Shown here piece after piece: positions 16,380 to 23,393 of a stretch of 64,000 nucleotides of DNA. Position numbers and translations under genes: made by a program. The DNA comes from Pseudoalteromonas ruthenica (lineage in GTDB: Bacteria > Pseudomonadota > Gammaproteobacteria > Enterobacterales > Alteromonadaceae). How positions within the stretch are numbered: the first letter of the stretch is position 1; each line of letters begins with the position of its first letter. A model generated the notes under the pieces. The model was given only the letters and a program-made list of their open reading frames with translations, was not told the DNA's origin and did no database searches. Location of the stretch: assembly GCF_008808095.1 (NCBI RefSeq), contig NZ_CP023396.1, forward strand, positions 1,116,001-1,180,000, read 5' to 3'.

Positions 16380-16685
16380 TTACTTCGCCAGGCGAACATC
16401 GGTGACGATGTTGCGGGCCATGTTCTCAGGGTCAGGTGATAGCGTGAGTTCAACCTCGGCTATACCTTCATTAGCGATGTTTGCGACTTTGTTATAAAGC
16501 GTTTGGTCGTGGGCCATTTGCACACTCTTAACGGTAAAGCCGCATTTTTGGATATTGTGATCGCCTTGGATGTAATCTTTAGACGGCACAACATATTCAA
16601 TGCTGTTGAGTTCGTAAGGTTTTGGTTGGCCTGATTTGGTTGATACGCCTTTGCCAAGCATTGCGCCAAGTAGAATTACTTTCAT
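16380..16685 (-). CDS. Candidate phage ssDNA-binding protein (gpV-like) of prophage A
   Basis: The 101-residue protein starts at ATG 16685 and overlaps the Rep stop (ATGA). It is soluble, beta-rich in appearance, with a central KCGFTVKSVQMA segment. In filamentous phages the gene after the replication initiator encodes the ssDNA-binding protein that coats progeny strands; this position is the main evidence. No OB-fold signature could be verified by eye. Confidence 0.45.
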   Translation of the reverse strand: MKVILLGAMLGKGVSTKSGQPKPYELNSIEYVVPSKDYIQGDHNIQKCGFTVKSVQMAHDQTLYNKVANIANEGIAEVELTLSPDPENMARNIVTDVRLAK

Positions 16686-17998
16686 TGTATTTGCTCCATA
16701 GGGTTGGAATTTGGCGGTTGAACCAGTGCCATGTTTATGGACTCGGGGATTTCCCAAGGCTCTAAACCAGCCGTAAGTAAGTCGACGATTTGTGAATCGT
16801 CTAGCTGTAAAATGTGACGCATGAAGTTGGCGTGTTTGCCGTAACTCTTAGCGTGGTAAACCGATAAGCGCTCATGGTGTAAGCGGCCCTCAAGGGCACG
16901 AGGGTTTAAGGGAATATCAAACTTTTCATCAGATATAAAAGAGAGACAAGGATAGCTATTAGCGAAAATGGCATCAGTATTGAGCAAAGCATCAAGGGGA
17001 ATGACACGGTCAATAGCTCGTAACTCAAGCTCAGCGCGCACCCAATTTTGCTGAGTAGTCGACTCCATTTGCTTGCCTTTTTCGTAGGCTCGAAATAGTT
17101 TTCCGTTTTTGCGAGAGCCTACGTATAAAGTGTTGCCACCATTAGCAACCGCATCATATCGTTTTTGCCAACCGTGTTTTTTTCGCCATGCGTCTTGTTG
17201 CTCTTGTGTAAGCATTTGCAGCTCTCCGGTTTGGATGTAGGAGAACTTGGGTGGTTGGTTCTTTTTGCAGAATCCGCCCTCAAGCATATAGCGGTGGTAG
17301 TCTTCGACGGTCCTTTTCCCTTCATAGTCGTCATAAGCAATATCCAAACGAGTGATTTTGATGTTGGGCATTTTCTTAAGCATGCTGTGCAGCTTGGGGA
17401 TATCGATTCCAGCACAACCCACACCGCCGAAGGAAATCATGCAGCCGCCATTATTAGCGCCCCAAGCAATCTGACCAGAGGACACGCCATGACGGAATAG
17501 GGTGGCTGACTTTTCATAAGTGAATAGGCCGCCGGGGTTTTCTTTGTATGACCATGGTTCAAGGTCGGGACTGTAGCGGTCGGCCTTGGTGGCCACTTCG
17601 GTATTAAGCAGTGACATAAACGTATTTAAGTCATTCTCAATAAGGCGTGTCAGTGCTTTGTATTTTTTGGTGTGACGAACCACGGTTTTTAGATAGCTGT
17701 TACGGTCTTCGGGTTTATCCAGTTGCTGAACTTTACGGGCAAATTGAAGGTCAGCATGGTGCGACTGCTCAGCGAACAGTAAAAAGTCTTGCTCAAATTC
17801 GAGGTCATCAGCCGGTTGCATCGCATTACCGGCGCACTCTAATACGTCTGCACATAGCACCGCGTTGTACGCTTCTTTATAGGTTTTGTAATCACCGTTA
17901 CCCCAAAGTAGTTTGGCTTCCATCTTGGCACGGGCCATTTCATCAGGGCACATGACGATAGTCAGATAATCGACTTTGGTGATTTGACGCTTAAGCAT
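16682..17998 (-). CDS. Replication initiation protein of prophage A (Rep_trans/RstA-like)
   Basis: ATG 17998 gives 438 residues and overlaps the preceding small gene by 8 bp; longer versions would run through that gene. The C-terminal half has ITRLDIAYDDYEGK, LYVGSRKNGKLFRAYEKGK and WVRAELELR, the pattern of the Rep_trans family that nicks the plus strand for rolling-circle replication, as in CTX phage RstA and Pf phages. It is followed by the ssDNA-binding candidate. Prophage B uses an unrelated HUH-type initiator at the matching place. Confidence 0.8.
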   Translation of the reverse strand: MLKRQITKVDYLTIVMCPDEMARAKMEAKLLWGNGDYKTYKEAYNAVLCADVLECAGNAMQPADDLEFEQDFLLFAEQSHHADLQFARKVQQLDKPEDRNSYLKTVVRHTKKYKALTRLIENDLNTFMSLLNTEVATKADRYSPDLEPWSYKENPGGLFTYEKSATLFRHGVSSGQIAWGANNGGCMISFGGVGCAGIDIPKLHSMLKKMPNIKITRLDIAYDDYEGKRTVEDYHRYMLEGGFCKKNQPPKFSYIQTGELQMLTQEQQDAWRKKHGWQKRYDAVANGGNTLYVGSRKNGKLFRAYEKGKQMESTTQQNWVRAELELRAIDRVIPLDALLNTDAIFANSYPCLSFISDEKFDIPLNPRALEGRLHHERLSVYHAKSYGKHANFMRHILQLDDSQIVDLLTAGLEPWEIPESINMALVQPPNSNPMEQIQ

Positions 17999-18194
17999 CG
18001 AACGCCCCCGAGTCGAACAGTTCTTGCCAGTTGCTGTCGTCAACGTCGATAAAGTCGAATTCGTCACCTTGGGAATAGTCAATACAAAAGGCGAATGCTT
18101 CGGCACGAGAGCGAAACATAATAGGCTGGTCGAGTTCGCTAAAACCCAACGCGTATTCTTCGGTGCCTGGTATGTACTGACAGAAAAATTTCAT
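17991..18194 (-). CDS. 67-residue acidic protein of prophage A
   Basis: The product is acidic (DEFDFIDVDDSNW) with no membrane segment. It is packed tightly between neighbours, starting 2 bp after the upstream stop and overlapping the rep start, so translation is likely coupled. Function unknown; a regulator of replication would fit the position. Confidence 0.55.
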   Translation of the reverse strand: MKFFCQYIPGTEEYALGFSELDQPIMFRSRAEAFAFCIDYSQGDEFDFIDVDDSNWQELFDSGAFDA

Positions 18195-18196
18195 GG

Positions 18197-18403
18197 CTAC
18201 AAGTCCGCGTCAGAAAGAGCAATGCGAAGTTTAGATTGTGTTGAATTACACAAAGACAGCAGTTTGTCGTAATAATCTCTTTGCTTCTGATTAAGCTGGG
18301 CTTTGGATTTAGCAGCGGATGAAATGAAGTAATCGGAAGAAGAAATAAGAAACTCAATTTCATTGCTGGTCAATTCGACGGGGCAAGTTGGATTGTTAGC
18401 CAT
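18197..18403 (-). CDS. 68-residue helical protein of prophage A
   Basis: The product MANNPTCPVELTSN... is polar and helical, with a good AAGGATAAAG ribosome site. It starts 4 bp after the 57-residue membrane protein stop. It belongs to the early operon ahead of rep. No family recognised. Confidence 0.55.
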   Translation of the reverse strand: MANNPTCPVELTSNEIEFLISSSDYFISSAAKSKAQLNQKQRDYYDKLLSLCNSTQSKLRIALSDADL

Positions 18404-18407
18404 TTCT

Positions 18408-18581
18408 TTATCCTTTTTTGCTTAGACGGCGAAGTAAGAAAAAAGCTGCGACCACAAGAGCAGCCGCAGCAATCGCTTTGCCCGAAAACAGACCGAAGGT
18501 GACAGCACAGAATGCAAGAATGAGCACAGTGAAAATCACCGTGGCGTATGCGAATGAATATCCAAGTTCGTATGCTGTCAT
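18408..18581 (-). CDS. 57-residue membrane protein, first gene of the prophage A operon
   Basis: This short frame runs ATG 18581 to TAA 18408. It has two hydrophobic stretches (about residues 10-32 and 35-50) and ends RRLSKKG, inside-positive. It is the first frame downstream of the operator-rich promoter region and is closely followed by the 68-residue gene. A longer frame on this strand (18370-18624) covers it in another phase but is Cys/His-rich and unconvincing. Function unknown. Confidence 0.55.
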   Translation of the reverse strand: MTAYELGYSFAYATVIFTVLILAFCAVTFGLFSGKAIAAAALVVAAFFLLRRLSKKG

Positions 18582-18597
18582 GTTCAAATCCTTCTAA

Positions 18598-18640
18598 TGT
18601 CCGATACTCACCAATACTGGACATATGAACAGTATCGATA
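18598..18640. promoter_or_regulatory. Inverted repeat at the prophage A early promoter
   Basis: TGTCCGATAC (18598-18607) and ATACTGGACA (18614-18623) form an imperfect palindrome, with AGTATCGATA nearby (18631-18640). It lies 17 bp upstream of the first minus-strand gene, so it overlaps its leader or promoter. A matching set occurs at 8327-8363. Confidence 0.5.
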
Positions 18641-18670
18641 AAAAAGGCCTATCATTTCCGACTCGACCCA

Positions 18671-18750
18671 GTTCACCATTTGGTGAATAATGCGAATCCT
18701 AGTTCACCAATTGGAGAACTGTCAAGATATTATTTCACCAAGAAGTGAAC
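18671..18750. promoter_or_regulatory. Three 18-bp operators on a 31-bp pitch, prophage A control region
   Basis: GTTCACCATTTGGTGAAT (18671-18688), GTTCACCAATTGGAGAAC (18702-18719) and TTTCACCAAGAAGTGAAC (18733-18750) are variants of one palindrome. Their starts are exactly 31 bp apart, about three helical turns, so bound dimers would sit on one DNA face. They fill the divergent promoter region between the HTH regulator (18781, plus) and the phage operon (18581, minus), the expected site for a lysogeny repressor. Confidence 0.8.
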
Positions 18751-18780
18751 TAGAATTAGAAGCGCAGAGTTGGAGGCCAT

Positions 18781-19119
18781 ATGTTTAGCGCAGAATTAAT
18801 TGAAAAATATAAAGTTTTCAAAGGTTACACCCAAGATAAACAAGTAGTAGCAGATCTAGAGGCGATAAGCGCTGGTCGGCTAAGTGAAATTAAAAAAGGA
18901 AAACGACATTTAACACCTAACCAATGTATTTTCTTAGCTGAATCAATTGGCATGGATTACAAAGAAGCGTTAGTGCAACTTGCTATTGAGAAGTCTAAGA
19001 ACGAGAAAGAAAAGAGTGCTTGGGAAGACGTAGCAAAAAAGATTAGTGCAGCATGTGCTGCTTTGGTGTTGGTATTGGGACTCGGCCAACAACCAGCAGA
19101 AGCGCCTGCTTCTGTGTAA
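18781..19119 (+). CDS. HTH regulator with C-terminal hydrophobic segment, prophage A repressor candidate
   Basis: The 112-residue protein has an N-terminal HTH-like region (TQDKQVVADLEAISAGRLSE, with KKGKRHLTPNQ after it) and a C-terminal hydrophobic stretch (CAALVLVLGLG, about residues 91-101). Prophage B codes for a homologue (19152-19502) in the opposite orientation with KKISAAC before the same hydrophobic stretch. It resembles small regulators of Vibrio-type filamentous phages (DUF3693-like, from memory). GGAGG precedes ATG 18781. It sits beside three operators and diverges from the phage operon; the hydrophobic end could tether it to the membrane. Confidence 0.7.
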   Translation: MFSAELIEKYKVFKGYTQDKQVVADLEAISAGRLSEIKKGKRHLTPNQCIFLAESIGMDYKEALVQLAIEKSKNEKEKSAWEDVAKKISAACAALVLVLGLGQQPAEAPASV

Positions 19120-19124
19120 TAACG

Positions 19125-19152
19125 ACCTCCCATAAATTAGATTATGTTAAAT
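19125..19152 (+). repeat. dif-like site between the two prophages
   Basis: The site has a XerC-side arm ACCTCCCATAA, central ATTAGA, and a XerD-side arm TTATGTTAAAT identical to the Escherichia coli dif arm. It lies 6 bp after the prophage A regulator stop and touches the stop of the prophage B regulator, so it is the shared junction of two head-to-head prophages. Confidence 0.75.
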
Positions 19153-19502
19153 TAGATACTACGCCTATTTGGCGTAGCCATTGGGCTATGTAATTGAGCA
19201 ACGGCAAGGCCCACCATTAAGATGCACGCTGCACTAATCTTTTTTAGAGCATCCTCCCAAAGTGATTTCTCTTTGCCTGTTTTCGCTTTTTCTGCGGCTA
19301 AGTTTAGTAATGCTTCTTTTGGGTCTATACCTATCGATTCAGCTAAGAAAATACATTGCCCAGCGGTTAAATGTCTTTTTCCTGCTCTGATTTGAGTAAT
19401 GTGTCCCTTGTGGCAAGTTTCTAAATCAGCCATCACTTGCTTGTCTTGCGAATACCTTTTGTGTTCTTTGTATTTATCTATCAATTCAACGCTGAACGTC
19501 AT
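19152..19502 (-). CDS. HTH regulator with C-terminal hydrophobic segment, prophage B repressor candidate
   Basis: The 116-residue protein is homologous to the prophage A regulator: SQDKQVMADLE, AGKRHLTAGQCIFLAESIG and LKKISAAC align closely, while the recognition region (CHKGHITQIR) differs, which predicts a different operator. A hydrophobic segment (about 90-103) precedes the C terminus. It is transcribed away from the phage B operon and its stop codon touches the dif-like site. Confidence 0.7.
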   Translation of the reverse strand: MTFSVELIDKYKEHKRYSQDKQVMADLETCHKGHITQIRAGKRHLTAGQCIFLAESIGIDPKEALLNLAAEKAKTGKEKSLWEDALKKISAACILMVGLAVAQLHSPMATPNRRSI

Positions 19503-19574
19503 AATAATTCCTCTAGCAATTTATAATAGTATACGGCCATATCCCCTCTATTTGTACATTGACAGCAGTCAAGA

Positions 19575-19617
19575 TTGGTAACTAGAATCCCTACGCAAGA
19601 GCCAAGTTTGGTAACTA
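19575..19617. promoter_or_regulatory. Repeated TTGGTAACTA elements, candidate prophage B operators
   Basis: TTGGTAACTA occurs at 19575-19584 and 19608-19617, starts 33 bp apart, in the divergent region between the regulator (ATG 19502) and the first phage gene (ATG 19629). They differ from the prophage A operators, in line with the changed HTH recognition region. The second copy lies close to the start codon. Confidence 0.5.
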
Positions 19618-19628
19618 AGGGATTGAAA

Positions 19629-19892
19629 ATGCTTTCACAGACAACTTTAAAAACAACGCTTCTCAACAGGTCGATACTAACCAACTTTATTTCTCTCCTT
19701 TTTTGTAAAGCTATGTTTTTAAGTTCTGCATTTGCTTCGCAGCACTTTGCAGATGTTGATATGAATGGCGTTTCTGTTGCATTCGGTTTTCTCAGTGCCG
19801 TTTATTTCATTGCAATTGTCGTTTCCCTTTGTGGCCTTGATGATCATTTAGGTAAAACCAAACCAAACAGGGATGGAGACGAAGATGCTTAG
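19629..19892 (+). CDS. Two-helix membrane protein shared by both prophages (B copy)
   Basis: ATG 19629 gives 87 residues with a signal-like hydrophobic helix (about 18-36), the loop SQHFADVDMNGVSVAFG and a second helix, then a charged tail. The loop matches the prophage A protein at 15942-16199. It is the first gene of the prophage B operon. Its 3' end overlaps the next small gene by 8 bp. Confidence 0.65.
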   Translation: MLSQTTLKTTLLNRSILTNFISLLFCKAMFLSSAFASQHFADVDMNGVSVAFGFLSAVYFIAIVVSLCGLDDHLGKTKPNRDGDEDA

Positions 19893-20019
19893 TTTTATCT
19901 ACACCACAATTTTGACCATTTCTGTCTTTGGCCTCCTTGGTCTTTGCATAGGAGTTGCCCTAGCTACCTATATCGATTCAAAGATTTCAGCTAAAAATAA
20001 CGGTGAACGATCATGCTAG
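19885..20019 (+). CDS. 44-residue single-helix membrane protein of prophage B
   Basis: ATG 19885 to TAG 20019. One hydrophobic helix (about residues 4-28, rich in Leu/Ile/Gly) is followed by a basic polar tail (SKISAKNNGERSC). It overlaps the genes on both sides (8 bp and 7 bp), a strong sign of coupled translation in a phage operon. No function known. Confidence 0.5.
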   Translation: MLSFIYTTILTISVFGLLGLCIGVALATYIDSKISAKNNGERSC

Positions 20020-22241
20020 TCGCCAGTAAACCCGCACTGAATCAAAGTGTGCTAAATCCAATTACTACCGCTATTGAGTTAACTTCTGGCTTGGGTGTTG
20101 AGTCTCAACGTGTTCGCCCATTGCAACGCCCTCACCATGAAACCGAGGTCGAGAATTACTGGGGTGACGGCAAAGTCAAAATTAACGCCCCAGTCTCAGA
20201 CCCATTTAGGTCACGCATATACACTCAAGAAAACGCATGTAACCACCATCGCGAACGCATTTTTAGACGCCACTCTGACATTGCTGTCATGATGGCCAAC
20301 GGCTACAAAATCATTGAAAAGTTTCATGGTTATGTAGAAGCAAACCGCCGTCTTGATGCTGCTGATAAAGCGTTAACACTTCATGATATTAGCTTATCTG
20401 TGCCGGATGATGACATTTGCGACATTGCAGACAGGCGAGCTTATTTACTTTCACGCAAGCGAGCTAAGTACGGGCCAACGCTCAAAACTTACTATCAATG
20501 CGCTGAGTACGTGCGTAAATACGACATTGCTCCCCCAGAGCTTCCCGAGTATTTCACTTGTGCGCCTTACTATAGAAATCTGCTTGATTCGGTTTCGGCT
20601 TTTGAAAATCTAGCAGCGGCCATTAATCGCATGTGTTGTGACCTTTGGTGGCGTAGGAACCTGCGCAAGCTAAAGGCATTTCGCGTTGAGCAGTTAGCAC
20701 GAGATTTAAGACTCGTACATAAAAAAGCCCACCCTTATGTTAGCCAACATTCTCTTTTTGAGCGCCGCAACCGAAAAGCTAAGACAGACGCCCTACTTTC
20801 AGATCTATTCGTAGTTCCTGATGATGCTAACTTCATGCAAGATTTTGAATCGCTTGCTGACATAGCATCACGCTCTCATACGTCAGGCAAGCAACAAGCT
20901 GCTGAATTAATGGTGCGTATTCGTGGCTTTGAAGAACTTGCCCAGATGCTTGGCCATAAAGGTGAGTTTTACACAATCACAGCACCTTCTCGATTTCATT
21001 CAGTTAATCGCACAGGTTTTCCCAATGCTAAATATCAGTTCCTTAGCCCTGCTGATGCTCAATCATATTTCAATGATTTATGGGCCCGTGCACGCGCTCG
21101 CTTTGCAAAGGCAGGAATCAAGCCCTACGGCTTTCGAGTTGTTGAGCCTCATCATGATGGTTGCCCTCACTGGCACATGCTTTTATTTCTCGAAAAAGGC
21201 GAATCGGCAAAAGTTCGTAAAATCCTTAGCGAACTTGCTACGAAGGATACGCCAGAAGAAGTAAAGACAAAGGCAACCCGCTTTAAAGCTATTCGCATAG
21301 ATCCAGCTAAAGGCTCAGCTGCTGGATACATTGCTAAGTACATAACCAAGGGCATTACAGGCGATAACTTAGATAAAACCACTTGCCCCCAGGGCGGTGA
21401 CTTGAATGTATCAACTAACCAGGCGGCCGAAAGTGCCACCACCTGGGCAAGCAATTTTAATATTCGCCGCTTCCAACAAATCGGCGGCCCTACTGTTTCA
21501 GCATGGCGCGAACTGCGCCGCCTAGGCCAAGGCGCAACAGGCCAATGTGAGGTAGCAAACGCTATGAACACCGACTTAAACAACATTGAACAATTCGCCC
21601 TTGAGAAAGTACGCGCTGCAGCTGATTCGAGTGATTGGGCTGCATTTTGTATTGCGATGGGCGGTGTTCAAGTTAAACGCAAAGACCAGACCGTCAGACT
21701 TCATTACCAAGTTCCCGACATAGTAGACCGCATTACTGGAGAGATTAGTCGCGCCGAGGGTCTGTCACCGATGTTTAAAACGAAATACGGCGACCAGCCT
21801 AACCGCCGCATCTTGGGCGTGTCTTGGGATTCGGTCGTTGTACTAACAAGAAAAGGCACATCAATGGTCATGACTGAGAAGCAAATCGCAGCCCAGCGCA
21901 AAGTAATGATTGGAGTAAGAGATTCTATCGATGCCTTTTACGAGGACGGTTTCCTGATGGAGCCTAGTCGTGAAGAAATGGCATTTTTAGAGTCCATGTG
22001 TGTCGAGGACACGCAAAATATGTGTCTTTTTATGGATTACGAAGCATTGCAAGGCAACGTATCCAGTGACGATATTCCTTATTTAGGCTCGGAAAATTTT
22101 AGCGCGCAGCAGCGTGAATTTTCGAGCAGACAAGACGCGAACAGGGCCATTGGATCCACTCATGGTGATGCGTCGCGTCAGGAACACCCAAACACTGAAA
22201 ATCATGAGGCGCAGCCTCATGACTCGGACTTGTGTCATTAA
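20013..22241 (+). CDS. GpA-type HUH replication endonuclease of prophage B
   Basis: This 742-residue protein has a central HUH motif CPHWHMLLF (about residue 382-390) and a downstream pair of Tyr in GYIAKYITKG (about 437-446), the two-tyrosine arrangement of superfamily 1 HUH nickases such as P2 gpA and corticophage PM2 P12. It should nick the phage origin and start rolling-circle replication. It is much longer than typical filamentous-phage initiators and unrelated to the prophage A Rep. The start ATG 20013 overlaps the upstream small gene. Confidence 0.82.
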   Translation: MLVASKPALNQSVLNPITTAIELTSGLGVESQRVRPLQRPHHETEVENYWGDGKVKINAPVSDPFRSRIYTQENACNHHRERIFRRHSDIAVMMANGYKIIEKFHGYVEANRRLDAADKALTLHDISLSVPDDDICDIADRRAYLLSRKRAKYGPTLKTYYQCAEYVRKYDIAPPELPEYFTCAPYYRNLLDSVSAFENLAAAINRMCCDLWWRRNLRKLKAFRVEQLARDLRLVHKKAHPYVSQHSLFERRNRKAKTDALLSDLFVVPDDANFMQDFESLADIASRSHTSGKQQAAELMVRIRGFEELAQMLGHKGEFYTITAPSRFHSVNRTGFPNAKYQFLSPADAQSYFNDLWARARARFAKAGIKPYGFRVVEPHHDGCPHWHMLLFLEKGESAKVRKILSELATKDTPEEVKTKATRFKAIRIDPAKGSAAGYIAKYITKGITGDNLDKTTCPQGGDLNVSTNQAAESATTWASNFNIRRFQQIGGPTVSAWRELRRLGQGATGQCEVANAMNTDLNNIEQFALEKVRAAADSSDWAAFCIAMGGVQVKRKDQTVRLHYQVPDIVDRITGEISRAEGLSPMFKTKYGDQPNRRILGVSWDSVVVLTRKGTSMVMTEKQIAAQRKVMIGVRDSIDAFYEDGFLMEPSREEMAFLESMCVEDTQNMCLFMDYEALQGNVSSDDIPYLGSENFSAQQREFSSRQDANRAIGSTHGDASRQEHPNTENHEAQPHDSDLCH

Positions 22242-22279
22242 CTGTAACCCCGACCAAACAACCATAGGAAACCTAAATT

Positions 22280-22600
22280 ATGAACGTAGAAGGCGCAATC
22301 ACAGACCTAAATAAAGTCAATCGCACAGATGACAAGAACGCCCCTTTGCCTGTTACTGGTGAGTTTAAATTGCATGTTAAAAACCCAGCGCAGATTCTGA
22401 CCGTGAAAGTCACGGCCGACCAAATGGAGCAAGGTCTATTTGAACAGCTTCAAAAGCTTGAATCTGATCCAAACGGTTGGGGGCTAAAACCCTGCACTCT
22501 AAATATCGAATATTACGAAGGCGCGAACGTAGCTCGTCAGATGGACTGGAAAGGCTTCCGTCTGCACTCCGTAGCCTCTGAGAGTAAAAAGGTTAGTTAG
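22280..22600 (+). CDS. Candidate phage ssDNA-binding protein of prophage B
   Basis: The 106-residue soluble protein lies directly after the initiator, the place of the ssDNA-binding protein in filamentous phages. It has alternating hydrophobic segments (EFKLHVKNPAQILTVKVTA) that suggest beta strands. No clear similarity with the prophage A candidate was visible. The assignment rests mainly on position. Confidence 0.4.
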   Translation: MNVEGAITDLNKVNRTDDKNAPLPVTGEFKLHVKNPAQILTVKVTADQMEQGLFEQLQKLESDPNGWGLKPCTLNIEYYEGANVARQMDWKGFRLHSVASESKKVS

Positions 22601-22602
22601 TC

Positions 22603-22821
22603 GTGGACGTAACAAATCTAACGCAACAAGAAATTGATTCCATCGTTAACGCGCTGTTCTTGACCGTTATTGGCGGCGTGATGGTGGCCCTTGTTGCTTA
22701 CGACTTGTTGTTCTCATTCTGTCGTTTTGTTGCTAGGTGCCTTGGCTTACGTTCCCAGCCTAAGAGCAACGTTCGCTTAGCCAATTCAAACGAACAGATG
22801 TTTGGCGACAAGGACGACTAA
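22603..22821 (+). CDS. 72-residue single-helix membrane protein of prophage B
   Basis: GTG 22603 follows the upstream stop by 2 bp. A hydrophobic segment spans about residues 15-38, followed by Cys and basic residues and a polar tail. It belongs to the run of small membrane proteins before the coat gene. Its stop overlaps the next ATG by one base. Confidence 0.5.
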   Translation: MDVTNLTQQEIDSIVNALFLTVIGGVMVALVAYDLLFSFCRFVARCLGLRSQPKSNVRLANSNEQMFGDKDD

Positions 22822-22961
22822 TGGAAACCGTGAATATAAACCCTGAGCAAATACAGCAACTCATTGAGGCGGTTTATTACCTTGGCCGCTGTATTTTCTA
22901 TTCAACGATGTGCATTTGTCTTTGCTTAGGGTTCAACGCTTGGGAGTCATCAGCGAAATGA
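22821..22961 (+). CDS. 46-residue membrane protein of prophage B
   Basis: ATG 22821 shares a base with the upstream stop (TAATG). The N-terminal half is polar, the C-terminal half has a Cys-rich hydrophobic helix (STMCICLCLGF). Its stop overlaps the next start (ATGA). Size and coupling suggest a minor virion protein such as gpVII/IX. Confidence 0.5.
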   Translation: METVNINPEQIQQLIEAVYYLGRCIFYSTMCICLCLGFNAWESSAK

Positions 22962-23068
22962 TTGAGCTATCCGAGTTTATCTCATTTTGCATTGGAGCTT
23001 ACGCCGTTGGCTGGAGCTGCACTGCAATTTTGTACGTCTTCCGCCGATTAGCGTGGATGGCAACTTAA
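22958..23068 (+). CDS. 36-residue membrane protein of prophage B (gpIX/gpVII-like size)
   Basis: ATG 22958 overlaps the upstream stop by 4 bp. The peptide has one hydrophobic helix with a basic end (YVFRRLAWMAT). M13 gpVII and gpIX are 33 and 32 residues and lie just before the coat gene, as here. Identification is by size, hydrophobicity and place only. Confidence 0.5.
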   Translation: MIELSEFISFCIGAYAVGWSCTAILYVFRRLAWMAT

Positions 23069-23089
23069 ACCAAAAAGGAGAAAATCATC

Positions 23090-23374
23090 ATGGGCAAACA
23101 AATCGAAACCATGAAAAACGAAAACGGGGTGTATCAGGCCACTGACGCGCCCACCAAGAAACGCCGCACAGCTGTGCAAGTTCTGGTTGGTCTAGGTGCA
23201 TTAGCGTCTGGTAATGCTATGGCCGTAGTACCGGAGGCAGCAACCAACGCCATGACGCAAGTTCAAACCGATGGCCTAGCGCTCATTGATTTAGCATGGC
23301 CTGTTGCTGCATCTATCATCGGTGGCTTCATTCTGCTTCGTCTGTTCAAGCGTGCAGCTCGCGCAGCTACCTAA
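23090..23374 (+). CDS. Major coat protein precursor of prophage B (gpVIII-like)
   Basis: The 94-residue precursor has a long basic leader and a signal sequence ending NAMA (residue 45). The predicted mature 49-residue protein has a polar/acidic start, a hydrophobic centre (IIGGFILLRLF) and a basic end (KRAARAAT) suited to bind DNA, just as in M13 gpVIII (50 residues). AAGGAG precedes ATG 23090. The adsorption gene follows 19 bp later without a hairpin, unlike prophage A. Confidence 0.85.
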   Translation: MGKQIETMKNENGVYQATDAPTKKRRTAVQVLVGLGALASGNAMAVVPEAATNAMTQVQTDGLALIDLAWPVAASIIGGFILLRLFKRAARAAT

Positions 23375-23393
23375 CCGATAGGAGGCAACCCCA

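Noticed and set aside
18370..18624. 84-codon Cys/His-rich minus-strand frame before the prophage A operon
   Set aside because: The in-phase alternative at 18408-18581 gives a normal small membrane protein, and this frame overlaps the start of the next gene.
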